The notes beneath the pieces were generated by a model. The model saw only the letters and a program-made list of their open reading frames with translations, made no database searches and was not told the origin of the DNA. From Aselliscus stoliczkanus (Eukaryota; Chordata; Mammalia; Chiroptera; Hipposideridae): a stretch of 64,000 bases of DNA. Below are positions 1-9,687 of this stretch, piece by piece. The translations under genes were made by a program, and so were the position numbers. Each line of letters opens with the position of its first letter. Within the stretch, counting starts at the first letter, position 1. The DNA lies in contig CM066732.1 in NCBI GenBank assembly GCA_033961575.1, positions 52,481,001 through 52,545,000 on the forward strand, written 5' to 3'.

Positions 1-1690
1 CATTGGGATATGACCCCAAGCCACATTACAGAAGCAAATCAAACCTGCTGACTCCACACATACCCATTCCGGCAATCTCCAGACCCCCCACCTGCCTCTG
101 TAAACCCAGGGCAGACATTGACACTTCGTCCCTCACAGACCAAATTAACCCCACAAATTAGCCGCCGATCCTCCTCTAGCTCCCTGAATGGGGCGACAGA
201 GAGAGACTCGCTAGACAGCCGGTTGGGTGCAGCAGACAAGCGCCCACGGGGCTTGCTCATATTTAAAACTTCCTTTCATATATTTTTAATAAAACAACTG
301 ATACAAATTCAAAACCAACTTCATAAATCAAACATTATTCAATGTTGGCGGCTTCAAGGTTCCCTGGCGCGTGGCTGAGAGCGCGTGGCTCTCCCAGACG
401 GGGGCTGTGCATTGGGGAGCATGAGGTTTTGTGAAAGGTTTATTGGATTCCATAGTCCCTTAAGGGGAAACCCTTTAAATGTCTTTGCAATTATAAGTCT
501 AATAACACTTTCAGCCCTTGGACACAGCCTTGACTTGACAGAGATAAGGAACTGGAAGTTGCTCAGTCAATACCAAGCTATTAATCTCTGTCACCCCGCT
601 GTCACCGCCGCTCAGGAAAACAATGTCGTTTCTTGACCTAGGTGAAGGCATGGAGTGATTTTATTCAGAACGTCAGCATTCATCAACCCAGGTTTTGTCT
701 CCCCTGTCCCTAGAAAGACTCCCGGCTCTTCATCCTGCCTGTGTCGGCACCCTAACAGACCAAAGCTTCTTTCCATCTTGGCCTATTATTATTATTTAGC
801 ACTTATTCCAGTGTAAAGAGCCTTTCAGAATAAAGTTTGTCCTGCCCTGAAGAGACCTGGCAGATGAATCACTTGACGTGGCTCCTTGGCGACAGAAGCC
901 AAGGGCAGCTGGAAGTTACCAAGCGCAGTGTTTGTTTACATATTCAAATGAAGGTTAATTTTTATCCTGTCTCTGGCAAATCTGATTAGGGTGGGGCTCA
1001 CCCCCCCTCCCTCACTGGCATCCTCCTCGACCTTGAAAGAAACCCAAGGAATTGTTAAAAAGAAAACCCAACAAAAATCCTAATGAGAAACCAACGAGGA
1101 AGAATCAGATGGTTTCCAGCCAAGCGGCCAGCCGTACCCTCTCCGGCAGCAGCGAGGATGGATGCAGCACGGGCTTTTGTCCAGCTGGGACCTGGCCTCT
1201 GGAGCACAGGGTGGGGTGATGCAGTGCTGGCAGGGTGCCACCAGGGCCAGGGAAGTGCCTGTTGGGCTTCCAAAGCCTGGGTCTGTCTTGAGGCAGGACC
1301 CATGGTGCAGAATGCACTGGAAAGCCTTGGGGGTGCTGTGGGGGGAAGGAAGGGGATCAGGCAGGGCTCCCGACCCCTAAACCTCCACTGTATCCATTCT
1401 AGAAGGTGCATCCCTGGAGCAGAGATTATGGGGGTTGTGTTTGAGCCCTCGGGGGTCTTCAGACCTGAACCACCTCAGCCCGGCCTCTTTCTGGGTCACT
1501 CCAATGACTTGTGCTTTAACGAGATGCCCTGGCTTTTATCAAGGGTTTCTAGAAAGAGCAACCATGGAAACATGCTTTTGCCTTCACAGGAAACTCACAC
1601 TAAGCACCATTTCCTAGTAAATATTTCCTGTCTAAGGATCTCAAATGGATAATAATTCAGTTAAAAAACCAAAACCAAAAAACTTCTGTC
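1..1690. other. Single-copy noncoding DNA with two candidate regulatory blocks
   Basis: No gene is recognised. Open frames here (up to 189 codons near 1083-1652) are compositionally ordinary, match no family I know and have no convincing splice context. The stretch 280-640 is AT-rich with short GC-rich pieces and looks unlike any repeat. At 860-1000 a forkhead-type site (TGTTTACA, 933-940) lies in a compact block of mixed composition before a C-rich run near 1003. Both could be conserved noncoding elements, but this cannot be shown from one sequence. Confidence 0.4.
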
Positions 1691-1692
1691 TC

Positions 1693-1796
1693 GGGCCGGC
1701 CGAGTGGCACGGTGGTTAAGCGCTGGCTTGGGAAGCCAGCGGCCCCGGTTCAGTCCCACATGTGAGGGTCAGTGACACTGCCCTCAAAACAAAACA
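1693..1796 (+). mobile_element. tRNA-headed SINE, short form
   Basis: About 100 bp beginning GGGCCGGCCGAGTGGC, with an RNA polymerase III A box (TGGCACGGTGG) and a B box-like GGTTCAGTCCC. It ends with the block AGTGACACTGCCCTC and an A-rich tail of AAAAC units. The target-site duplication AAAACTTCTGTCTC is visible on both sides, so the copy is complete. The centre folds as CGCTGGCTT-GGG-AAGCCAGCG. Confidence 0.9.
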
Positions 1797-1799
1797 AAA

Positions 1800-2254
1800 C
1801 TTCTGTCTCCCCTGAGAAAACTCTGAGGGCTTTCCCTTTTCATTGTGGGTACCAAGAAGCTCAAGCCCAACTACCTATTAAAGCTGGTGTATTTGCATTA
1901 AACTTTGGTCTTGTCTTCTGCTTCTTCTATGTTGGCAACTTGTTACCATGTCCTTTCCTACAGGTCGCTTAAATCCCTTTTCCATAGGGATGGGGTTTAA
2001 ATGAGTGAATGAATGAATGAATGAATGAATGAATGAATGAATAAATATCTAGGGCTGCATGGACGAGCCCAGGACTGGGACACTGCAAACCAAGGTGTGG
2101 TCCTCGTGTCTGACTTCCCTCAGGAACTCTGGGCGAGACATCCCCAGCATACAGAATGACCAACTGGCCCCAGCTTACTTGTGACTGTCCAGGTTTCAAC
2201 ACTGGGAGTCCCACGTCCCAGGCAATACCTCAGGATGGTTGGTCACTGCACAGG
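1800..2254. other. Noncoding DNA with a TGAA array
   Basis: Apart from the TGAA tetranucleotide array listed separately, I see no gene or recognisable mobile element here. Confidence 0.4.
2006..2043. repeat. (TGAA)n microsatellite
   Basis: About nine near-perfect TGAA units. Such tails often mark the 3' end of L2 elements, but no clear L2 body is seen beside it. Confidence 0.9.
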
Positions 2255-2440
2255 TGGACCTGTCAGCTTGCCACTTACGAGCTATGTCACCCTGGGCGAG
2301 TTACTTACGCTACTAGTGCCTCTGCTTCCTCAACTTTGAAACAGGATTCTACACAGAGCTGCCTCCTGGCATTGTTATAAATCTGAAGTGTGTTCATATT
2401 TGTAAAGCACATTGAAAGTGTTTATTAGATAAATGCTACA
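2255..2440 (+). mobile_element. MIR SINE fragment
   Basis: The MIR core is readable: a GCCACTTACGAGCTATGT-like segment, then CACCCTGGGCGAGTTACTTA, then CCTCAACTTTGAAACAGG, and a 3' part resembling GTAAAGCAC. The copy is diverged and no target-site duplication is seen. Confidence 0.8.
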
Positions 2441-2444
2441 GCCG

Positions 2445-3410
2445 TTTGCATCCTGCTCAAGTTGGGGAAATTCCTCAGAATAATTATTTACAAAAATAAA
2501 CCCTGGCTTTCATGGGCGCAAGAGGAGTTGTCCTGACAGAGGTGACTGCCTCCAAGCCATTGTAGGTTAAAGCAGAGACAGGCACAGCTCCCGGGGACAG
2601 TTGGGGCTGTGTGTGACTCAGGAACACCACTCCCTCAGGACAGAACCCACCCACCTTGCAGATTGGCCAGCAAGCCAGCCAGCAGACCTCAGTGTTTTCT
2701 TGGTGACAACAGCCATCAGAGAAGGAAGCCCCTGGTCTCGGCCAGATCACCACTCCTGGAAAGTGTCTAAGTGTGAATGGATGTCGCTGGCCATTCCTGA
2801 GGAGAACCAGGACCGGTGCTGCTAGGTGGGGTGCAGGGCGGAGCCCTGGGTGTTTTCTGAGGCTTTGTCGGTATCCCCCCAGGGCTCTGTCTCCTCTCCT
2901 GGGATAGGACTGGAACCGGCTCCCCGGAGCTGAGCTGAGGGCTGCCTGCCTTCCACACACCCCAGCCATGCCAAGGAACATGACTGAAGACTTACCCTGT
3001 TAGCACATCTGTCCTTACGAGCCACTGTGCACTCCTTCTGGGCTGAGCTGAACCCCGCCCTCCAGGAACTTACTCTCTGCTGAGCAGACAAGATGAACAG
3101 GGTCGCCCAACCCTTGGCCCAGAGCTCACTTCGCCTGCAAGTGTTTTATTTCCATCTCTCCTCCCAAGTGAGAAGTGAAACTTTTCCAAGGCATAGAGAA
3201 GCCAGCCACTGAGCCCTCTCATGTATGTCCTGCAGAGCCTGGTGGAGGAGGTGGCTTCTCAGAGGTCCTCAAGCAATTCCTCTTGGACAAATATTGACTC
3301 CATACAATAAAGGAGAAACTTCGAGAGCTGTGTTGTTCAATATGGTAGCCACCAGCCAGAGTGTGTCTTTATAAATGAATTGAAATGAAAGTAAATTAAA
3401 GATTCCGTCC
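2445..3410. other. Noncoding DNA, no feature recognised
   Basis: A 165-codon open frame on the minus strand (2484-2981) matches no protein family I know. Its composition follows the surrounding GC-rich DNA, so I do not call it a gene. No RNA gene or recognisable repeat is visible. Confidence 0.4.
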
Positions 3411-3413
3411 TTC

Positions 3414-3876
3414 GGGGGCCAGCCACGTGGCTCATTGGTTAAGAGTTGGCTTGGGAGCGCCAGCTCTGAGCAGCAGGGCAGCAGGTTCAGATCCCACATG
3501 AGCCAATGGCTTAGCTGCACCCTCTACAGCTAAGATGGTGAACAACACCTCGACCTGGAGCTGGGCTGCCATGAGTCGCCAGTGATGGTGCAGGCTGCAG
3601 TCTCTGCTGCTGTGGGCTGCTGTAAGCTACCGTGAGTGGCCGGCAGCCAGTGTGAGAAGCCGGCAGCTGGCATGAGCTGCAGTGAGCGGCCGTCCAATGG
3701 ATGGCGACCGATTCGCATCAGCCGGGAAGAGTGCAATGATCACAATACCAACATGGGCCAGTAGAGCAATGCCCTCCACAACTAGACTGAAGAACAAAAG
3801 GACAGCAACTTGTCTGTTCCCCTTTCCCAATGCTGTTCCTCTCCCCCAATTCCCCAATAAAATCTTTAAAAAAAAA
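3414..3876 (+). mobile_element. tRNA-headed SINE, long form
   Basis: About 460 bp. The head (GGGGGCCAGCCACGTGGC) leads into the spacer CCCACATGAGCCAATGGC and then a long body. That body has several GTGAGCGGCC / CAGCCAGTGTGAG-like repeats, the block CACAACTAGACTGAAGAAC, GGACAGCAACTTGTC, and a terminal CCCCAATAAAATC before the A tail. The target-site duplication is ATTCCGTCCTTC upstream and ATTCCATCCCTC downstream, slightly diverged. The 3' body is what most resembles bat VES-type SINEs. Open frames on both strands here are incidental. Confidence 0.88.
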
Positions 3877-3879
3877 TTC

Positions 3880-5130
3880 CATCCCTCAGTCACATGAGCC
3901 ATGTGTGCTCAGTAGTCACTTGTGGCTGGTAGGACCATATTCCATGGCACAGATAGAAAACCTGTCCATCATTGTAGAAAGTTTGATTGGGCTGCACTCA
4001 TCTAGAACATGGGAAGAGAAAGGGGTTATTCGACAAAGGTCCATCCCCTTAGAAGCTATAACCTCCAGGACCCTAGGTTTCTGACACCGAGACAAAGGGC
4101 ACCGTTGGCCCAGAAGAATCTAAAGAGATTATATTGATCCAGAATGCCTCCCACGTCTTAGGAGTTACCTAATGTCACAGGTAAAGCCTGATTCAGGGAG
4201 AGAGGGTTTCACACAGATGTTAGGAGCCCAGCTTCCGGATCTAGCTGCCTCCCAGGGTGACACATTATGCTGGGAGATGGCAGGAGGAAGACGGGCACAC
4301 TATCAGGAGGACCGCTATGAGTGAGCCCCCCACTGTTAACTTTGCCCCCTGATCTGGGAGCTGTAGGCGCAGCCCAGTCTTCAGCATCCCCCAAACACTG
4401 GAGATACAGAATTTACTAGTCCTCTGCCTCTCCAGGTCTCTCCCTGGGCCCAGTATCAGTTAGTCAGCTGGCAAGCACCGAAACAGAGCCTAGAACATCC
4501 TCCAGGAGGAAGGCTAGGAGACCATGTAGGGGAAATAAAGTAGGAAGCTTCTGAACATTTCCTATTCTTGGAGCAGCCAAGACTCCAGACTCTGATCTCC
4601 AAGTGGGGTGTCCCTATAGACCCCCCTCAAATGTGCTAAGGTCACCTCACCAAGGAGAGCCCCAGACTCAACTCCTACAGAATCCATTTGGCAGGGAAGA
4701 CTCTCTGTCCTCATCACCCAGAGTTACCAGGCATCTGAAAGAGGGGCAGCAAGGCCCTGTGTGGAGTTCGGCAGAGGGCTGCAGGGCTGCTGTGCCTCTC
4801 TTCTGCAATAGGTCTACCCCGGAAATAAACACAGACCTTATTTATAAAGCGATGGCAACACCCAGCCTTTATACAGGGATCTATCTGGTTCATACAAGAA
4901 ACTTCGCCCTGGAGTGTGAAGCCTGGCAGGTAGTTATCTCACTTCAGAGTTCTGAAATATGGGGATCAGTCTGAGTAAAACGCCTGTCCTAAGTCACACG
5001 TGTTGACCCTCAGCTGGCCTGCGGATTGCAAATTGACAGAGGAAATTCAGCTCTGAGAGGAAAGAATATTTGTCAACAATACTATTAGCAAGCAGAGTTT
5101 CTTGCACGATCATTCTACACCCAACGCACA
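3880..5130. other. Noncoding DNA, no feature recognised
   Basis: No gene, RNA gene or clear repeat is recognised. The 123-codon plus-strand frame at 4603-4974 has no family resemblance and no convincing splice context. Confidence 0.4.
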
Positions 5131-5134
5131 GTTA

Positions 5135-5300
5135 AGCAGTCCACAGGCATTATCTCATGTAGGCCTCACCACAATTGATCCTATGACACAGATACAATGA
5201 GCCATCCATTTTACAGATGTAGAGTAGTTCAACAACGTGTCCATAGTCACCCAGCAAGTAAGCAGGAAAGATAAAGATTTGGCCCAATTCATAGTTATAA
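5135..5300 (-). mobile_element. MIR SINE fragment
   Basis: Inverted MIR. It contains CCATCCATTTTACAGATGTAG, a GTCCATAGTCACCCAGCAAG segment and the 3' part CATTATCTCATGTAGGCC. Diverged and partial. Confidence 0.7.
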
Positions 5301-5984
5301 TATGGATTTTTAGGCCACATTATGGGGTCATAATCTTTTCAAGTTTGAACGAGGGAATTGAAAATTCAATAGAAAATGTCAAAGAAGAAATTAGCTTCTT
5401 ATAATAACTTCTAAATGGCTCAATTGAGCTGCTCTCTGGAAACTCAGATGATTAAAGATGTGGTCCAGTGTTTCCTTTGGCAGTAGGAAATAGCCTTTGT
5501 CTCAAGAAACATTTTCTCTCCCTCCTGCTCACTGGGGTGAGACCAGGGTTAGAGGCCTGGTGGGAGAGACTCCAGCACGGCTCAAGATGGGAGCGGCGGA
5601 GGCACCCTTGATCAGGTAACATGTCAGCACCTATGGCATCCATCCCCAAAGGGCGCCCTACAGGGAGTTGGGCCAGATGACGTCACGCTCTGCCAGCTGC
5701 GCTGCGGGCAGGGCCATCGGGCCTGGCTCCTGTGGCATACAGCCCACACAGCAGCCCTCGAGCCTCCTGCACAATTGCAATGCATCTCCTTCAAGAAGCT
5801 CTGAGGAAAAATGGCTCCATCTGCTCACTGCTAGGTAATAAATAAAATGGAATTGGAGCAAAATGGATGGAAAGCAATTTTTGGAAGATGAATTTCTGAA
5901 AGAATTGGCCACCATTTGTGCACCTCTCCCGGTGCCAGAAATGGCTGCCTGAGATCCTGCTAGGCCCAAGAGCTGGAGGAGGCA
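5300..5984. other. Noncoding DNA, no feature recognised
   Basis: Ordinary single-copy sequence lying upstream of the purine minisatellite. No gene or clear repeat is seen. Confidence 0.35.
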
Positions 5985-6448
5985 CTAAAGGGAGAGAGGG
6001 AGAGAGGGGGAGAGGGGGAGAGGGAGAGGGAGGGGGAGGGGAGAGTGAGAGATGGGAGGGGGAGAGGGAGGGGGAGGGGAGGGAGATGAGGAGAGGGAGA
6101 GGGAGAGGGAGCGGAGCGTGTGAGATGGGAGGGGGAGAGGGCGGGGGAGGGAAGGGCGATGGGGGGAGGGAGGGGGAGGGGAGGGGAGAGTGAGAGATGG
6201 GAGGGGGAGAGGGAGGGGGAGGGAAGGAGATGGGGAGAGGGAGAGGGAGGGGGAGGGAGAGTGAGAGATGGGAGGGGGAGAGGGAGGGGAGGGGAGGGAG
6301 ATGAGGAGAGGGAGAGGGAGAGGGAGGGAGAGTGAGAGATGGGAGGGGAGAGGGAGGGGGAGGGAAGGGAGATGGGGAGAGGGAGGGGGAGGGGAGGAGG
6401 ATGGGGAGGGGAGGGGAGGAGGATGGGGAGGGGAGGGGGAGGGGCATG
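5985..6448. repeat. Purine-only minisatellite, about 72-bp period
   Basis: About 460 bp that is almost pure G and A on the plus strand. A GATGGGAGGGG landmark recurs at 6051, 6123, 6196, 6267 and 6338, giving a higher-order unit of 71-73 bp made of shorter GGGGAGA-like steps. A second landmark (GGAGATGRGG or CGATGG) sits about 33 bp after each. Because 72 is divisible by three, reading frames stay open on both strands. This explains the 175-218-codon Pro/Ser/Leu or Gly/Glu/Arg frames, which are not genes. The tract can form triplex or G-quadruplex structures in principle. Confidence 0.92.
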
Positions 6449-6649
6449 AATGATCCTTTGGAATCTTCGCAGCCCCATGAAGCTTACCTGGCCTGCGCCT
6501 CTCTCTCCACACTCATCCCTTGCCTCTGGCCTCACGACATTTCATACACACTGTGACACCTGGTCACAGTGCCTCTGACACGGGAGCTCCTAGCCTCCTG
6601 GCTTGGTGCATGCCGCCCCCACCTGCCGCCCTCCCCCGCCCACCTTCCC

Positions 6650-6865
6650 AGGCGGCTCCAGCCCTTCCCTCAGGTCCTCTCTGACCATCCAGAAGCGTCT
6701 CCCTTGCTTCTGTGTCCCTCTTTGTTCTCATAGAGCATGTGCGTATTTATGCTCCTGGAGGAAAGGATGTCTGCCTGGGCCAGCAGGTTTCTCTAGATCC
6801 CCTTTGTTGCCCCAGAGCCCAGCACAGGGCCTGGCACTGAGTAGATACAAAATATCCTGAACCCA
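6650..6865 (+). mobile_element. L2 LINE 3'-end fragment
   Basis: The closing part matches the L2 tail: AGAGCCCAGCACAGGGCCTGGCACTGAGTAGATAC. The upstream pyrimidine-rich segment resembles the L2 3' region. Partial and diverged. Confidence 0.6.
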
Positions 6866-7084
6866 TTTATAGATGAGGAAAGTGGGGTGAGGAGTTGGGA
6901 TTTGAAATCAGATCTAAATCCAAAGCTCATTAACTTGGACACCACCTTATGCTGTTCTCTGAGTTGCTTTCATTCACTAATGAAATGTCATCCACATCCA
7001 CATCCACAGCCATGTCAGTTACCTGCCCTGCTTCCCAGGTGACTCCCCTCAGCCCCTCTTTTAGGTAATCACTCCCTGTCCGTG
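6866..7084. other. Noncoding DNA, possible MIR remnant
   Basis: The segment near 6860-6920 (ATAGATGAGGAAAGTGGGG) resembles an inverted MIR. The rest is featureless apart from a short CATCCA run near 6990. Confidence 0.35.
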
Positions 7085-7300
7085 CTTTCAGGGAGATGTC
7101 CCAGGTGCTCTGGCCAGGCACCATTCTAGAAGACATGGCCCAGGTCGACCAGATCCCTGCTCTCACGGAGTTTACATTCTAGTGAGGAGAGAGACAATAG
7201 CAAGTAAGAAAGCAAAGAATAAGAAATTTCAGAACAGGGTAAATGCTGTGAAGAGAACAGAAATGAGAGTGGTGTGGCAGAGTGGCAGGACACCGGACGG
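7085..7300 (-). mobile_element. L2 LINE 3' fragment
   Basis: Inverted L2. It carries GGCACCATTCTAGAAGACATGG, then CTGCTCTCACGGAGTTTACA and TTCTAGTGAGGAGAGAGACA, and an A-rich segment ending AAATGCTGTGAAGAGAAC. This is the classic order of the last few hundred bases of L2 read backwards. Confidence 0.75.
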
Positions 7301-7950
7301 CTGCTCTAAATAAGGCGTTTACACGTCATCCTCCTATCTTTGTCTTCCCTGTACTCAGAAAAATGCTCTTCACCACCTCGCCTGCTCCACAGGCGACCTG
7401 AAGCTGACCCTTTGCATCAGCCCAGTAGATGAGACTCTGTGTCCGACAGAGCAAGGGACAGAATGAAAAACCAGGACCCCTGCCGGCCCTGCGTCAGAAC
7501 CTTGTGTCTCTGTCCTGTGCTTTGAACTGCAGCATATCTGATACACCTGTGACAGATGCAGAACACCCACGGCAGGTGGGGGACCTGGATGATCTTTCCC
7601 CTCCGCCCTCTGGGTCACATGTGGGCAACTTAGAGCTAACTGAGGTCTTACCTACAATTTCAAAGTCCTACAGCAGAGCTGCGAGTTCCCCCCACCCCCA
7701 ATAGGAGTAGAAGGGGCTTAAAATGCATCTTGGTGAGGCTCAATAGTCAGTTTGTCTGAAAGCTCATTGAATTGAGCAACTATTTAGATGTAGCACGAGG
7801 CTGCACAACTTTAGGGCAAGGAAAAGGCACCGAAGTTTCTCTGGAAGTGGAGGGCCAACTCTCTGCCCCTTTCTTGTTCCCCAGCCTGAACTCACCCCTC
7901 CAGGCTGAGGGCATGCCTCCTGGAGGCCTAGGGTCGGGGCTGGCTCCAAT
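7300..7950. other. Noncoding DNA, no feature recognised
   Basis: No gene or clear repeat. Overlapping frames of 60-91 codons on both strands have no family resemblance. Confidence 0.35.
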
Positions 7951-7954
7951 GACA

Positions 7955-8075
7955 CTTGCTTTGTGACCTTGACATAACTTCATCCTCCCTTAATGTCATT
8001 TTTTTCTATACGTACAAGGAGAAAACTACAATAGCTTTATCTTATCTTCCTCAGAGGGTGGCTGTGAGACCGTGA
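7955..8075 (+). mobile_element. Probable MIR fragment
   Basis: The order TTTGTGACCTTGACATAACTT, then a polypyrimidine run, then a GGTGGCTGTGAGA motif resembles the MIR core. It is heavily diverged, so the call is tentative. Confidence 0.45.
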
Positions 8076-8183
8076 ATACTGACCCCATATTAGTTCCCCA
8101 ACCCCTCCTCTGCTCCAACCAGCCCCTCCCAGCAAGAGATGTGCACAGCAAAGACCTCAGTAAAAGACATCGTCAAAGACATT

Positions 8184-8265
8184 GGATGGATGGATGGATG
8201 GATGGATGGATGGATGGATGGATGGACGGGTGGATGGACGGACGGGTGGTGAGTAGGTGGATGGA
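8184..8265. repeat. (GGAT)n tetranucleotide array
   Basis: Around 11 perfect GGAT units followed by degenerate units with GGAC and GGGT changes. It yields a Trp-Met-Asp-Gly frame that is not a gene. Confidence 0.92.
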
Positions 8266-8731
<466 letters not shown>

Positions 8732-8749
8732 CTCTCCCCCTCCCCCCCA

Positions 8750-9645
8750 TTGGGCTGGGCCTGGCATCTTCCTAGGGTGGACTTTTGAGTCTAGGGCTCC
8801 ATATAAATATCAAGCATCCTAGTGGCAGAGCTCAGGCCAGGGCTCCTCTGTGCATTGCTCCCACCTCCTCCTGCAAAGCAGTCAAAGATGAAGCACAAGG
8901 AGGAAATGAGGTCAACAGAAACAAAGCCAGGATGGAAATTGCAGCCAAACTCTAAGATGTTTATCTCAAGCCTAATGAGGCAAACCACACTTCGGGAAAA
9001 TGGCAATTATAACTTGACAGCAACAGATGGGAGGTGCCATTGTCACTGCTGCACCCCCACAGTGTTGCTTCCTGGGCCCACTTTCTCCAGGAGCCAGGAG
9101 CCAGCAGCCTGCTGGAGACCAGACTCAGACATAGGGGGCAGACTTGGGGGGAGGGGATCGAGTCACTCCCAGGAGCCCACACCCCACCCAGAGCTGATGC
9201 TGACTCTGCGTCCTCTCCACCTCTCCCCTCCCGACTTCTCTTCACTCTTCTGTAGGGCCTGGGGTTTCCCAACTGTCGCTCACTTACAGGGCATCTTCAC
9301 GGATTTTGGCATATCCACCTACCATCTGCACCTACCATTTACCTAAACTTTTCCCTCAATTTAGTTTATTTATTTATTTTATGAAAGGAAACTTTACACC
9401 ATACATGCCATACATGAAAAACTGGATCACATGTCATAATTAATTAGAATTGAGCACACAGCAATTAAAACAAATCTCATTCCTCCATGTACCCCCTAAA
9501 ATCAGGCACACACAGTGGTCCCCATTTCACAGCTTGAGACTCATGGGTGGAAATCAATCCTGAACTCACCTCACTATGATTTTCAAGGCCTGAGATCCTT
9601 CTGGAACTGAGATCTTCCCTGTCAAAACCTCACTGCACTGTATTG
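8750..9645. other. Noncoding DNA, no feature recognised
   Basis: The 174-codon frame at 8822-9346 has no recognisable domain. An AT-rich segment starts near 9360 (TTTATTTATTTATTTTATG), possibly the edge of an old element. No gene is supported. Confidence 0.35.
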
Positions 9646-9646
9646 C

Positions 9647-9687
9647 CATTCATTCATTCATTCATTCATTCATTCATTCATTCATTC
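9647..9687. repeat. (CATT)n tail of the inverted L2
   Basis: About ten CATT units. In reverse complement this is the TGAATGAATG tail typical of L2 3' ends, and the L2 body follows at once, so the array marks the 3' end of that element. Confidence 0.9.

Noticed and set aside
1083..1652. 189-codon plus-strand frame
   Set aside because: No domain, no signal peptide, no supporting splice sites, and overlapping frames on the other strand are equally open.
2484..2981. 165-codon minus-strand frame
   Set aside because: Composition follows the local GC content and matches no protein family I know.
5791..6535. Open frames of 175-218 codons across the purine tract
   Set aside because: They are produced by a 72-bp-period repeat whose length is a multiple of three.
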